Positions 38,943 to 48,138 of a DNA stretch of 64,000 bases are shown in pieces (position 1 is the first letter of the stretch; each line of letters begins with the position of its first letter). The stretch comes from Asticcacaulis taihuensis (GTDB lineage: Bacteria > Pseudomonadota > Alphaproteobacteria > Caulobacterales > Caulobacteraceae): assembly GCF_900100255.1 (NCBI RefSeq), contig NZ_FMTS01000005.1, forward strand, positions 248,001 to 312,000, given 5' to 3'. Position numbers and translations under genes: made by a program. Below the pieces are notes generated by a model, which ran no database searches, was not told the origin of the DNA, and saw only the letters and a program-made list of their open reading frames with translations.

Positions 38943-38970
38943 AAAAAATCCCGCTCAGGTCAGGAGCGGG
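38943..38970 (-). terminator. ilv attenuator terminator
   Basis: On the minus strand CCCGCTC (38970-38964), 7-nt loop, GAGCGGG (38956-38950), then a T-run (38948-38943). It lies between the leader ORF stop (39009) and the first ilv gene (38905). Upstream alternatives that could compete: GAGGAT/ATCCTC next to it and GCAGGT/ACCCGC (one mismatch). Confidence 0.85.
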
Positions 38971-39008
38971 AGGATGTATCCTCTTTAGTGCGGGTGTTTA
39001 AACCTGCG

Positions 39009-39158
39009 CTACCACTCCGAAAGCATGGGGCGTACTACGCCCCCAATAAGCAGCGATACGAGGTCAAGTACAATGACAGCCATAACGAACGAGGTCGCCA
39101 GAGCGCGAAGCTCTTGCGTCTTGTTCTTTGCAATGGCGATGGCCGAAGCCTTGGTCAT
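39009..39158 (-). CDS. ilv operon leader peptide (or small membrane protein)
   Basis: 49 codons from ATG 39158 with GGAG nine bases upstream. The sequence starts MTKASAIAIAKNKTQELRAL and its second half (about 24-46) is loaded with Val, Leu and Ile (VMAVIVLDLVSLLIGGVV), ending PMLSEW. It sits directly before a terminator and the ilv genes, the classic layout of attenuation by branched-chain aminoacyl-tRNA supply. A GGGGCGT-AGT-ACGCCCC hairpin lies inside its 3' part (39027-39043). Attenuation of ilvBN has been described in Caulobacter. It could also be a stable one-helix membrane peptide. Confidence 0.7.
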   Translation of the reverse strand: MTKASAIAIAKNKTQELRALATSFVMAVIVLDLVSLLIGGVVRPMLSEW

Positions 39159-39478
39159 AACTCAACTCCGCGCTACCCCGGATGGGTGCGTTATCCACAT
39201 ATAGCCAGAACTCTTTTCAAATTGCAAAGGAAATTTGGAAAAATTTTTCGGCAATTCAAGTTATTACGGCAATGCAGCAAAAGATTTTATCGAAATTCGC
39301 GGAATATGGGGTAAATAAATTCAAAATTGAGGGTGAAATCACGAAAAAGGGCGAGGCGGAAGGCAAAAAAACGCAACAATCTGTCCCCTGCATAAATCGC
39401 ATCATTCCCTAACGGCAGGGCATCCCTTGTCATGTGCCATTTGCGGCCTATCATAGGCTTATAATAAGGGGAACCGCC
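39159..39478. other. divergent promoter region, no gene seen
   Basis: AT-rich DNA (for example 39220-39270 and 39300-39370) between the ilv leader on the minus strand and the esterase on the plus strand. Promoters for both are expected here, but no confident -35/-10 pair or operator was identified. Confidence 0.4.
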
Positions 39479-40438
39479 ATGAAGATATTCGCTGTCGCCG
39501 CCATAGGGCTCTGCCTGGCTATGCCCGCTTTCGCAGAGGACTTGCGCAAACCGGGCGATTATCCGCTCGGCGCCGACTCGCAGGTTCAGGCCGTGCCACA
39601 TGGCCAGGTGGTCGGGCCCATGGAATTTCACTCGCGGGCGATCCCCGATACGGTGCGGCGCTACTGGGTCTACGTGCCGGCGGGCTACAGCGCCGCCACG
39701 CCGCCCAACCTTTTGGTCTTCCAGGATGGCCAGCGGGCGCTCAATCCGGGCGGGCCACTGCGCATCAATACCGTGCTGGATAACCTGATCGCCAGGGGCG
39801 ATATTCCGCCGACGCTCGGCGTTTTCGTCACGCCCGGTAATGTCAGCGAACACTATCCCGATAATCTTGGCATGGGTAATCCCGATCACCGCGCCGAGGA
39901 ATACGACGCCTTGAACGACGATTACAGCCGGATGCTGATCGATGAACTGCTGCCGGAAGTGGCGAAGAGCTACAGGTTCAGTGACGATCCGAAGAAACGC
40001 ATTATCGGCGGCACCTCCAGCGGGGCGATCGCGGCGTTTACCGTGGCGTGGAATCATCCGGAGGCGTTCGGCAATGTCATCAGCATGATCGGCAGTTTCA
40101 CCTCGATCGGTATGCATCCGGCGACGGCGACCACGCCCTTTATCCCCGGCGGCGACACCTATCCCGGCCTGATCCGCAAATCGAAGATCAGGCCCTTGCG
40201 GATTTTCATGCAGGACGGCTCGAACGATCTCGACAACGAGCATGGCAACTGGTTTCTGTCCAGCCAGCAGATGGTCAAATCGATCGAATGGGCCAATGCC
40301 AATGCCGATAAGTGGAACCTCGGCCCGGCACGCTACGACCTGAAACATGTCTGGGGCGACGGAGGCCATTCCGACCAGCACGGCGGCTCGATGCTGCCGG
40401 ATATCCTGCGCTGGATGTGGCGGGATCAAGGAAAGTAA
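39479..40438 (+). CDS. secreted esterase (ferulate/enterochelin esterase-like alpha/beta hydrolase)
   Basis: 319 residues from ATG 39479 (AAGGGG upstream). Signal peptide MKIFAVAAIGLCLAMPAFA. PF00756-type hydrolase: RRYWVYVPAGYS, LLVFQDGQRAL, LGVFVTPGN, nucleophile Ser in IIGGTSSGAIAAF (GxSxG), Asp in IFMQDGSNDLDN and His in WGDGGHSDQHGG. It likely cleaves acyl or feruloyl esters on plant polysaccharide fragments or a siderophore; the family cannot fix the substrate. Monocistronic; an inverted-repeat element follows. Confidence 0.82.
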   Translation: MKIFAVAAIGLCLAMPAFAEDLRKPGDYPLGADSQVQAVPHGQVVGPMEFHSRAIPDTVRRYWVYVPAGYSAATPPNLLVFQDGQRALNPGGPLRINTVLDNLIARGDIPPTLGVFVTPGNVSEHYPDNLGMGNPDHRAEEYDALNDDYSRMLIDELLPEVAKSYRFSDDPKKRIIGGTSSGAIAAFTVAWNHPEAFGNVISMIGSFTSIGMHPATATTPFIPGGDTYPGLIRKSKIRPLRIFMQDGSNDLDNEHGNWFLSSQQMVKSIEWANANADKWNLGPARYDLKHVWGDGGHSDQHGGSMLPDILRWMWRDQGK

Positions 40439-40444
40439 GGCTAT

Positions 40445-40634
40445 CCACAGATTACACAGATTGCGCAGATTTTTAGAAAGGGAAGGAATCCACAGATTAA
40501 GCCAGGTAAGCGCAGATGATTTGATGCGGGCTGTGATTCAGGCGCGAAATGAAGCCCATTCTTATGCGCCTTCGGCGCGTCTTATGACTTATCACGTGCT
40601 CGAACCATCTGTGCAATCTGTGTAATCTGTGGAT
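40445..40634. repeat. intergenic element flanked by 26-bp inverted repeats (ATCCACAGATTACACAGATT type)
   Basis: CCACAGATTACACAGATTGC + GCAGAT (40445-40470) is repeated inverted at 40609-40634 with a single mismatch; about 138 bp lie between. A third, partial copy (ATCCACAGATTAAGC) is at 40489, and the centre holds a GCGC-CTTC-GGCGC hairpin. The same CCACAGATTNCACAGAT word is scattered through many bacterial genomes. No transposase is present, so it is non-autonomous or simply a structural repeat. Confidence 0.75.
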
Positions 40635-40760
40635 CACCTTATCCTTCGTGAAATCGCAAAAATCATTGCCTTAAATCGGATGAGGACTATATAGAGCCCA
40701 TCCCGCAAAACCTTGTTCCGTCTACATTTGCTTACATAGGTAACGGGTTTTTGTTTTACC

Positions 40761-40803
40761 GCACTTTTTAGTCCAAAAAGTGCGTCACACTTTTTGGAAA
40801 GTG
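40761..40803 (+). promoter_or_regulatory. overlapping alternative hairpins before ilvD
   Basis: Four segments pair in three exclusive ways: GCACTTTTT (40761-40769) with AAAAAGTGC (40775-40783); CCAAAAAGTG (40773-40782) with CACTTTTTGG (40788-40797); CACTTT (40788-40793) with AAAGTG (40798-40803). The last would cover the probable Shine-Dalgarno GGAAAG (40796-40801), nine bases before the ilvD ATG. A switch at the level of translation is possible; it may instead be a dispersed repeat. Confidence 0.5.
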
Positions 40804-40810
40804 CTCTGTC

Positions 40811-42676
40811 ATGCCCGCCTTACGTTCCCGCACCACCACCTTCGGCCGCAACATGGCGGGCGCGCGGGCGCTCTGGCGGGCCACCGGCATGAAGAACGAG
40901 GATTTCTCCAAGCCGATCATCGCGGTCGTCAACTCCTTCACCCAGTTCGTGCCGGGCCACGTTCATCTGAAAGACCTCGGCCAACTTGTGGCGCGCGAGA
41001 TCGAGAAGGCTGGCGGCGTTGCCAAGGAATTCAACACCATCGCGGTCGACGACGGCATCGCCATGGGCCACGGCGGGATGCTCTATTCACTGCCGTCGCG
41101 CGACATCATCGCCGACAGCGTCGAATATATGGTCAATGCCCACTGCGCCGACGCCATGGTCTGCATCTCGAACTGCGACAAGATCACGCCGGGGATGCTG
41201 AATGCCGCCCTGCGCATCAATATCCCCGTCATCTTCGTCTCCGGTGGCCCGATGGAGGCCGGCAAGGTGGTCTGGCCCGATGAAAGCGGCAAGGCGAAAA
41301 CCCATGCGCTCGATCTGGTTGATGCCATGATGCAGGCCGGCGATGACCGCATTTCCGATGCCCAGGTCCAGGCCGTCGAGGAAGCCGCCTGCCCGACCTG
41401 CGGCTCGTGCTCCGGCATGTTCACCGCCAATTCGATGAACTGCCTGACCGAAGCGCTCGGCCTGTCGCTCCCCGGCAATGGCACGACGCTTGCCACCCAC
41501 TCCGACCGTCAGCGCCTGTTCTGCGAAGCCGGCCGCACCATCGTCGACCTGTGCGACCGCTGGTACGGCCAGGACGACGCCTCGGTGCTGCCGCGCTCCA
41601 TCGCCACCAAGGAAGCCTTCGAGAACGCCATGACGCTCGACGTCGCCATGGGCGGCTCGACCAATACCGTGCTGCATATCCTGGCCGCGGCGCAGGAAGC
41701 CGGTGTCGATTTCACCATGCAGGACATCGACCGGATTTCGCGCAAGACGCCCTGCATCTGCAAGGTAGCGCCGGCCTCTTCGGAGGTGCATATCGAGGAC
41801 GTTCACCGCGCCGGCGGCATTGTCGGCATCATGGGCGAACTGCATCGCGGCGGCCTGATCCATGGCGAACAGCCGACCGTGCATTCGCCCACACTGGCCG
41901 CGGCGCTGGCCCACTGGGACATCAAATCCTCCAATGATTCCTCGGTCGCCGAATTCTTCAAGGCGGCGCCGGGCGGCGTGCGCACCACGCAGGCCTTCTC
42001 ACAATCGAAGCGCTGGGACGAACTCGACACCAACCGCCAGTCGGGTGTGATCCGCTCGGTCGAGAACGCCTTCACCAAGGATGGCGGCCTGGCTGTGCTC
42101 TACGGCAATATCGCCGAAAAGGGCTGCATCGTGAAAACCGCCGGGGTCGATGAATCTATCTGGAAGTTTACTGGCAAGGCGCGCGTGTTTGAAAGCCAGG
42201 ATTCGGCAACGACCGCCATCCTCGGCAACCAGATCGTCGAAGGCGATGTCGTGGTCATCCGCTACGAAGGCCCCAAGGGCGGTCCGGGCATGCAGGAAAT
42301 GCTCTACCCAACCACCTATCTGAAGTCCAAGGGGTTGGGCAAGGCCTGCGCCTTGTTGACCGACGGCCGCTTCTCCGGCGGCACCTCGGGCCTGTCCATC
42401 GGCCATGCCTCGCCGGAAGCGGCGGCCGGTGGGCTGATCGCCCTTGTGGAAGACGGCGACCTGATCGAGATCGATATCCCGAACCGCACCATCCATCTGG
42501 TGCTGTCGGATCGTGAGATCGCCGAACGCCGCGCCGCCGAAGAGCATCGCGGGGCGGATGCCTACACACCGAAGAACCGCGAGCGCTATGTCTCCAAAGC
42601 ACTTCAGGCCTATGCGGCGCTTGTCACCTCGGCCGATACCGGTGCCGTGCGTGATCTGGGGCAACTGAAGAAGTAG
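40811..42676 (+). CDS. ilvD: dihydroxy-acid dehydratase
   Basis: 621 residues. Motifs: [50 protein letters not shown] and [20 protein letters not shown] (Fe-S ligand cysteines), [23 protein letters not shown], then the C-terminal barrel with [56 protein letters not shown] and [15 protein letters not shown]. The Cys pattern fits the 4Fe-4S type as in E. coli. It dehydrates dihydroxyisovalerate and dihydroxymethylvalerate. It is separated from the ilv operon and on the opposite strand, with its own regulatory hairpins. Confidence 0.96.
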   Translation: MPALRSRTTTFGRNMAGARALWRATGMKNEDFSKPIIAVVNSFTQFVPGHVHLKDLGQLVAREIEKAGGVAKEFNTIAVDDGIAMGHGGMLYSLPSRDIIADSVEYMVNAHCADAMVCISNCDKITPGMLNAALRINIPVIFVSGGPMEAGKVVWPDESGKAKTHALDLVDAMMQAGDDRISDAQVQAVEEAACPTCGSCSGMFTANSMNCLTEALGLSLPGNGTTLATHSDRQRLFCEAGRTIVDLCDRWYGQDDASVLPRSIATKEAFENAMTLDVAMGGSTNTVLHILAAAQEAGVDFTMQDIDRISRKTPCICKVAPASSEVHIEDVHRAGGIVGIMGELHRGGLIHGEQPTVHSPTLAAALAHWDIKSSNDSSVAEFFKAAPGGVRTTQAFSQSKRWDELDTNRQSGVIRSVENAFTKDGGLAVLYGNIAEKGCIVKTAGVDESIWKFTGKARVFESQDSATTAILGNQIVEGDVVVIRYEGPKGGPGMQEMLYPTTYLKSKGLGKACALLTDGRFSGGTSGLSIGHASPEAAAGGLIALVEDGDLIEIDIPNRTIHLVLSDREIAERRAAEEHRGADAYTPKNRERYVSKALQAYAALVTSADTGAVRDLGQLKK

Positions 42677-42679
42677 GGC

Positions 42680-42949
42680 CTAAAGGGACGCCTGCTCATC
42701 CGTCTGCAAGGGCCGGGAGATGGTGGTGTGGCCGAAGGCGGAAACCGGATAGGTCAGGGCCGGGGCGGGTTCTGGCGCCGGCGCTTCTGATGGCGCTGCG
42801 CTGGTGATCATCCCCAGAAGGCGCTCGGTTTCCGGTCGCGGCCGCCTCAACCGGTCGCGCAGCCCGCGTGCCAGCCAGTCGCCGATCGGCAGGCAGATCA
42901 CAAAGGCGGTGAGCAGGATGAGGAAGCCCTGAAACATAAGCAAAATCAT
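42680..42949 (-). CDS. small membrane protein, third gene of a nested trio
   Basis: 89 residues from ATG 42949, which overlaps the stop of the preceding 37-codon ORF by 4 nt (ATGA). One N-terminal transmembrane helix (MILLMFQGFLILLTAFVICL) followed by a basic turn (RGLRDRLRRPRPETERL) and a Pro/Ala-rich cytoplasmic-type tail. No family recognised. It ends three bases from the ilvD stop (convergent). An upstream in-frame start at 43012 is possible but would lie inside the other frame. Confidence 0.55.
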   Translation of the reverse strand: MILLMFQGFLILLTAFVICLPIGDWLARGLRDRLRRPRPETERLLGMITSAAPSEAPAPEPAPALTYPVSAFGHTTISRPLQTDEQASL

Positions 42950-43059
42950 GGGCGCCGGCGCCTTTTCCGGCTGATCCAGCGTTCGGCGAAGCCGCAGGCA
43001 ATGCCGAGGCACAGGGCGATGACTATGGCGCCGCGCAGTTCATAGACCAGGTAGATCAT
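42946..43059 (-). CDS. 37-residue membrane peptide, middle gene of a nested trio
   Basis: A short ORF missed by length filters: MIYLVYELRGAIVIALCLGI then ACGFAERWISRKRRRRP. It has one transmembrane helix and a strongly basic C-terminus (positive-inside). Its ATG overlaps the TGA of the 43056-43376 gene and its own TGA overlaps the ATG of the 42949 gene, both as ATGA. This tight coupling is the main evidence that it is translated. Confidence 0.55.
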   Translation of the reverse strand: MIYLVYELRGAIVIALCLGIACGFAERWISRKRRRRP

Positions 43060-43376
43060 GGGGCGATCCTGATCCGTGTCACCGGCCCCAGGAGGGGGCC
43101 ATAGCCACCGGGCAGGGTCTTGGCGGCCTCAATGGCGGGCTTGAGGTCCTGGGCCAGGCAGGGTTTCATTTCATCTGCGGATTGCGACCTGCAGGTAAAG
43201 GTGACCGTCTGGCCATCCATATGGACCTCGATATCGGTCAGTCCCTTTTCGGCGAGGGTGGAGTCCATTTCCGATTGCAGGTGCGCTTCAATGGCCCGGC
43301 TGGTGCGGGGCAGAACGAGAGCGGCCAGTAGAATCAGCCCTACAAGACCCGAAAAATAGATTGCCCCCCGCTTCAC
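43056..43376 (-). CDS. membrane-anchored protein with BON-like periplasmic domain
   Basis: 106 residues. N-terminal helix GAIYFSGLVGLILLAALVL (signal anchor) then HLQSEMDSTLAEKGLTDIEV, HMDGQTVTFTCRSQ, MKPCLAQDLKPAIEAAK, TRIRIAP. The alternating strands and helix resemble the BON domain that precedes OmpA modules, but the match is weak. First gene of the trio ending at 42680; the three genes overlap by 4 nt each and are probably one transcript. Confidence 0.6.
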   Translation of the reverse strand: MKRGAIYFSGLVGLILLAALVLPRTSRAIEAHLQSEMDSTLAEKGLTDIEVHMDGQTVTFTCRSQSADEMKPCLAQDLKPAIEAAKTLPGGYGPLLGPVTRIRIAP

Positions 43377-43570
43377 TCCACGCCCCCGAAGCTTTCTGCC
43401 GCGAAATCAATATCCACTATGCGAAGGTTAATGCTTTGTACGAGGTTGCACAACGGCGGTGCGGCATAAATACGCCTGGTGTCACCTAAATACCTCGCAT
43501 ATGCGCTGAAAAAGCCGCGCGACAGGTCACCGATTTGCTGTAGATTTGACACGAGACTAACGGAGGCAGA

Positions 43571-44248
43571 ATGGACAGGCGGTTTTTACTGACGGGCATT
43601 GTTAGCCTGGGGGCAATGAGTTTGGCGAGTGATGCTTTGGCAAAACTCTCCATTGCGGATGCGCAAGCGGGACTGCGTGCCGCGCTGAAACAGGGGGCGG
43701 ATACGGCGGTGACGCATCTCTCCCAGACCAATGGCTACTGGGGTGATCCGCAGATTCGCATCCCCCTGCCGAAATCCTTAGCCAGCGCGCAGAAGTTGTT
43801 GAAGCCGTTGGGCCAGTCCGGCCTGCTCGATGACCTGCATCTGCGCATGAACCGGGCCGCGGAAAACGCGGCGCCTGTGGCGCGCGGCCTGTTCGTCAAT
43901 GCCATCCAGACCCTGACCATCAATGACGCGGTGGGCATCATCAGGGGCGGCAATACGGCCGGCACCCTCTATCTGCAAAAGAAAACGACGCCGGCTCTGA
44001 CGGCCGCCTTCACCCCGCCGATGGAAAACGCCATGCAGGCCAGCGGTGCGGTTGATTATTTCGACCGGGCGATAAAGCGTAACAACCTGAAATCCTATTT
44101 CCAGACCGATGCCAAGACCTATCTCGGGCAATATGCCACGGGTCTCGCCCTGCAAGGGCTGTTCATCTTTGTGGGAAGAGAGGAAACCGCCATCCGCCGC
44201 GATCCGGCCAAGCGGACCACCCAGATTCTGAAGTCGGTTTTCGGCTGA
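43571..44248 (+). CDS. exported DUF4197-family protein
   Basis: 225 residues with a signal peptide (MDRRFLLTGIVSLGAMSLAS, ALA). DUF4197 pattern: LSIADAQAGLRAALKQGADT, ATVTH-like helix, GYWGDPQIRIPLPKSL, DDLHLRMNRAAENAAP, AVGIIRGGNTAGTLYLQKKT and LGQYATGLALQGLF. Members are helical periplasmic or lipoproteins of unknown function found widely in proteobacteria. It stops exactly where the convergent GGDEF-EAL gene stops (44248/44249). Confidence 0.85.
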   Translation: MDRRFLLTGIVSLGAMSLASDALAKLSIADAQAGLRAALKQGADTAVTHLSQTNGYWGDPQIRIPLPKSLASAQKLLKPLGQSGLLDDLHLRMNRAAENAAPVARGLFVNAIQTLTINDAVGIIRGGNTAGTLYLQKKTTPALTAAFTPPMENAMQASGAVDYFDRAIKRNNLKSYFQTDAKTYLGQYATGLALQGLFIFVGREETAIRRDPAKRTTQILKSVFG

Positions 44249-46195
44249 TCAGGCGCGCTTTTCATCTGCTGAGGCAAGAAATGCCGGCACTTCCGCTTCC
44301 GTCATCGGTTGGGCGAAATAATAGCCCTGCACCATGCGGCAGCCGAGATCACGCAAGGTCGCAAGTTGCGCCGCCGTTTCCACGCCCTCGATAATGCAGT
44401 CCAGCCCCATGTCGGCGCAAAGGGCGGTCAGGGATTTGACGATCTTGAGGCTGACCGGGTTTGAGCCGATATCGGTGATGAAACTGCGGTCGACCTTGAT
44501 CTTGTCGAGCGGCAGACGATGGACATGGCTTAAGGACGAATAGCCGGTGCCGAAATCATCGAGCGAAATGCCGGCGCCCAGCGCCTTGAGGGTCTGAACT
44601 GCCGCCACCGCCTGCTTGAAATCATGCGCGACGGCGGTTTCGGTAATTTCGAAATCGATGCGCTTCGGATCGACCCGGCTGCGGTTGATAATGGCGATGA
44701 TCTGCACCACGGTTTCCGAATCCGACAGGTCGTGCGCCGACAGGTTGAACGACATGCGGATGTCCGCCGGCCATTGCGCCAGCGCCGCCAGCGCTTTTTT
44801 CAGCAGGGTCTTGGTGACGCCGCGCACATGTCCGGCGCGTTCGGCCACAGGGATGAAGCGATCGGGGCTGACATTGCCCAGAGTCGGGCTTTGCCAGCGC
44901 GCCAGGGCCTCGAAGGCACGGACCCGGCCGGTGGTGATGTCGACGATCGGCTGGAAAACCATGGACAGTTCGGCGTCGAGATCGGCATTTTGCAGGGCCT
45001 GTTCGATGACGCTGTGGCTGCGGATCTGTTCCTCGTGTTCCGTGGAAAAGATGACCATCTGGCCGCGCTGGTGGCGCTTGGCGTGGTAAAGCGCATAGTC
45101 GGCGCGCTCAAACAGGGCCTGCGGGTCGTTCGCTGACTGCGGATAGCCGGCCACGCCGATGGAGGAGCCGAGCAGCGCCTGCGAACTGCCGACGGCATAG
45201 GGCAGGCGGATGACGTCGCTAATGGCGGCCCCCAGCCAGCGCAGTTCGTCGCGTGTCGGGTTGCCGGAAACGATAAAGCCGAATTCGTCGCCGCCGAGGC
45301 GCGCCAGGATGATGTCGTCACCGCAGGCTTCCTTCAAACGTTGCGCGGCCTCGGTCAGGACCCGGTCGCCGGTCATGTGGCCATAGGTATCATTGACCGG
45401 TTTGAATCCATCGAGATCTACGATGCCGATGGCGAAGGCCGCGCCGGTCGTTTGGGCCCGTTCGTGTTGCTTGGTCAGTTCGGCGAAAAACCAGCGGCGG
45501 TTGGCCAGGCCGGTCAGGGCGTCGAGATTGGCGATACGGAAATTTTCATCGCCCAGCCGGCGTGTTTCGCTGCGTGATTCCACCAGCCGCGCGAAATCAC
45601 GCGAATAGATCAGAAGGACGATGATCATGGCGGCGGAGACGAATACCAGGTTGAGCGCCATGGCTTTCAGGCTCGTCTGCGGCTGGAGCAGGAAGAAGAT
45701 AATGAAGGGGACGTTGACGATCAGTGTCACGATAATCGCCGCGGACCGCATGTGCATCAGGCAGAAGATGCAGCCTATGACGGTCACGGCCATGTAAAAG
45801 GCGACATGGCCATGTGCATAGGCATCGCCATATCCATAGAGGATCAGGCCCCAGGCCGTGAAGGCGGCGGCAATGACAATCGCCAGTCGGTTGGTCTGGC
45901 GCAATTGTTTGAGGACCATCTCGTCCGTCGGCATTTTACGCGAACGATTGAGCCACTTGACCAGGCGCAGAATACACATCAGGCACAGCACGGCCGGCAG
46001 GCCCACGGTCAGCCAGAAGGGCGCCACATTCACATAACTCGTGGCCACGGCAATCGTATTGGTCGTCAGCAGCAAGTAAAGCAGGGGGATCTGCTTGGCA
46101 AAGGCGTCATACTGCGCACGCGACAACTCCGCATTGCCGGTCGGCACCCGAAAGACATTCGCCACACGCTGAAAAAACAATAATCCGGACACCAA
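44249..46195 (-). CDS. membrane GGDEF-EAL bifunctional c-di-GMP protein
   Basis: 648 residues from TTG 46195; a GTG one codon on (46192) has better spacing to GCAGGG. About six N-terminal transmembrane helices (about 36-195) form a MASE-like sensor. The GGDEF domain (about 220-380) has an intact GGDEF at 301-305 and NLDALTGLANRRWF. The EAL domain (about 395-640) has EALARW (E429), FNLSAHDL, ITETAVA, LDDFGTGYSS, KVDRSFI, EGVET and QGYYFAQPM. No RxxD inhibitory site is seen. Both cyclase and phosphodiesterase motifs look active, so net output cannot be told. Confidence 0.92.
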   Translation of the reverse strand: MVSGLLFFQRVANVFRVPTGNAELSRAQYDAFAKQIPLLYLLLTTNTIAVATSYVNVAPFWLTVGLPAVLCLMCILRLVKWLNRSRKMPTDEMVLKQLRQTNRLAIVIAAAFTAWGLILYGYGDAYAHGHVAFYMAVTVIGCIFCLMHMRSAAIIVTLIVNVPFIIFFLLQPQTSLKAMALNLVFVSAAMIIVLLIYSRDFARLVESRSETRRLGDENFRIANLDALTGLANRRWFFAELTKQHERAQTTGAAFAIGIVDLDGFKPVNDTYGHMTGDRVLTEAAQRLKEACGDDIILARLGGDEFGFIVSGNPTRDELRWLGAAISDVIRLPYAVGSSQALLGSSIGVAGYPQSANDPQALFERADYALYHAKRHQRGQMVIFSTEHEEQIRSHSVIEQALQNADLDAELSMVFQPIVDITTGRVRAFEALARWQSPTLGNVSPDRFIPVAERAGHVRGVTKTLLKKALAALAQWPADIRMSFNLSAHDLSDSETVVQIIAIINRSRVDPKRIDFEITETAVAHDFKQAVAAVQTLKALGAGISLDDFGTGYSSLSHVHRLPLDKIKVDRSFITDIGSNPVSLKIVKSLTALCADMGLDCIIEGVETAAQLATLRDLGCRMVQGYYFAQPMTEAEVPAFLASADEKRA

Positions 46196-46279
46196 TACCC
46201 TGCACCTGTCTTCCCGCCCTCAAACAGCGGCGGGTACAACCATAGCGCAGTTATGTATATAATCGGTTAGTGGCCGTGA

Positions 46280-47755
46280 TTACGCCGCCAGATTGTCCAT
46301 TTCCTGCTTCACGCGCCCGGATTCCTCCGCCACATGGGCAAAGGTGTGGCTGATATTTTCCAGACTTTCGTTGATTTCGCTGACCGCCGTGACCGCCGCC
46401 TGCATGTTGGCGGTGATCTCGCTGGTGGCGGCACTCTGCTGCTCCAGTGTGCCGGCCACGGAGGTGACATTGCCGAGCACTTCATTCATCGAACTTGAAA
46501 TCAGGCCGAGTGCGCCGACCACCTCGCCGGTGACGGCCTGCATGTTGGCGATTTCGGCGGCGATGGTCTGGGTGGAGCGCGCCGCCTGGTTGGCCAGGGA
46601 CTTGACCTCGGAGGCGACGACAGCAAAACCGCGGCCGGCCTCCCCCGCGCGGGCGGATTCGATGGTGGCATTGAGTGCCAGCAGGTTGATCTGGCCGGCG
46701 ATGTCCTGGATCAGGGTCACCACATTGGTCATGGAGGTGGCCGACTTGTTGAGCGATTCGGCCGAAGTATTGGCGACCTCGGTATGTTTGAACACGCCTT
46801 CCACGCTGCCGCGCGCATGGCCCATGCTGTTGGAGATGTCGCGCACGCTCTGCGCCAGTTCTTCCGATGCCGCGGCCACGCTGTGGATCATGGCGCCGGT
46901 TTCGGTCGAGGCGCTGGCGGCGATGCCGGCCTTTTCATGGGCTTCGGAAATGCTGCCGACCACCACGCCGAGTTCGCTGTTCAGTTCGGTGCCGCGGATA
47001 CGGCGTCGTACCGTATCCGTGATATCGGTGGCAAACTTGACAACCTTCACCACGGCGCCGGTGTCGTCAAAGATCGGATTATAGGTGGCCTGGATATAGA
47101 TATCGCGGCCGCCCTTGCCGAGGCGGCGGTATTCAGCGGCCTGGTATTCGCCGCGCCCCAGCTTATCCCAGAACTGGCGATAGGCGCTCGATTGCACATA
47201 GTCCGGTTCGCAGAACATGGCGTGATGCTTGCCGACGATTTCATCGAGACTATACCCGACAGCCGCAAGGAAGTTCGGGTTGGCGTTGAGAATTGTGCCG
47301 GATGGCGTAAATTCGATGACGGCCTGGGCGCGATCGAGCGCCTCCATCTTGCCATTGACATCGAGGTCGCGCAGGCGGGACTGTGTGATGTCGGAGGCAA
47401 ACTTGATGACCTTGGTCACCTTGCCGGCTTCATCGCGGATCGGGTTGTAAGTGGCCTGGAGCCAGATGACCCGTCCGCCCTTGCCGAAACGCTTGAAGGT
47501 ATTGGAGGCAAAATGCCCCTGGCCGAGATCGTGCCAGAATTGGCGATAGTCCTGCGTTTTTATATATTCCGGATCGCAGAAGAGACTGTGATGCTGGCCG
47601 GAAATCTCGCTCAGGCTGTAACCGACGGTGTTGAGAAAGTTGCTGTTGGCGGTCAGGATCTCTCCCGACGGAGTGAATTCTATGACGGCCTGCGAAGCGT
47701 GGAGGGCGTCGATGATGGCCTTGGTATCGTTGTGGTTGGTCTTTTTGAAAAACAT
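46280..47755 (-). CDS. soluble methyl-accepting chemotaxis protein with two PAS domains
   Basis: 491 residues from ATG 47755 (GAGG eight bases upstream). No transmembrane helix. Two tandem, very similar PAS domains with C-terminal PAC stretches ([19 protein letters not shown] / [28 protein letters not shown] / AMFCEPDYV), about 45-50% alike by eye, then a coiled-coil signalling domain with the hairpin tip [20 protein letters not shown] and [11 protein letters not shown]. The layout is like BdlA/Aer-type cytoplasmic receptors sensing redox or small ligands through heme or FAD. No CheB/CheR tail pentapeptide is seen. Lies behind the GGDEF-EAL gene's start (84 bp), on the same strand. Confidence 0.9.
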   Translation of the reverse strand: MFFKKTNHNDTKAIIDALHASQAVIEFTPSGEILTANSNFLNTVGYSLSEISGQHHSLFCDPEYIKTQDYRQFWHDLGQGHFASNTFKRFGKGGRVIWLQATYNPIRDEAGKVTKVIKFASDITQSRLRDLDVNGKMEALDRAQAVIEFTPSGTILNANPNFLAAVGYSLDEIVGKHHAMFCEPDYVQSSAYRQFWDKLGRGEYQAAEYRRLGKGGRDIYIQATYNPIFDDTGAVVKVVKFATDITDTVRRRIRGTELNSELGVVVGSISEAHEKAGIAASASTETGAMIHSVAAASEELAQSVRDISNSMGHARGSVEGVFKHTEVANTSAESLNKSATSMTNVVTLIQDIAGQINLLALNATIESARAGEAGRGFAVVASEVKSLANQAARSTQTIAAEIANMQAVTGEVVGALGLISSSMNEVLGNVTSVAGTLEQQSAATSEITANMQAAVTAVSEINESLENISHTFAHVAEESGRVKQEMDNLAA

Positions 47756-48138
47756 GATACGCCTCACGCCCCTGAAACGGTTACTCTTCCGAATCTGGAT
47801 CAGGCTAGGGCGTATAGGGTTAATGGATAGTTTATTGGCGTGTAAATATGTATTGGATACTTATTTCGTATATCGGATACGGATCTTTTTATTCAGTATA
47901 GGAAATTAATACTGATAAAGAATTTAAATAAGGCCAAATAATTTTGCGGCTCCGTGATGTTATGCAAAGATAGTAGAAAGCGGAAGGTGTTAAATTGTTT
48001 GCGTGCTGTAACAATTATGGCGTGTATATTCGTCAAACTCTGGCCGTGAACATTGATTTATATTCGCCATATGAGCGAAAATTCCATCTAAAGATATTTT
48101 TAAACAATTCAGGATTGCAGAAGGCGCGCGAAAGTTGA
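47756..48138. other. AT-rich intergenic stretch, no gene seen
   Basis: About 380 bp, strongly AT-rich (especially 47830-48000 and 48040-48130). No ORF with coding character and no strong terminator hairpin. It must hold the chemoreceptor promoter; nothing more specific can be supported. Confidence 0.4.
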
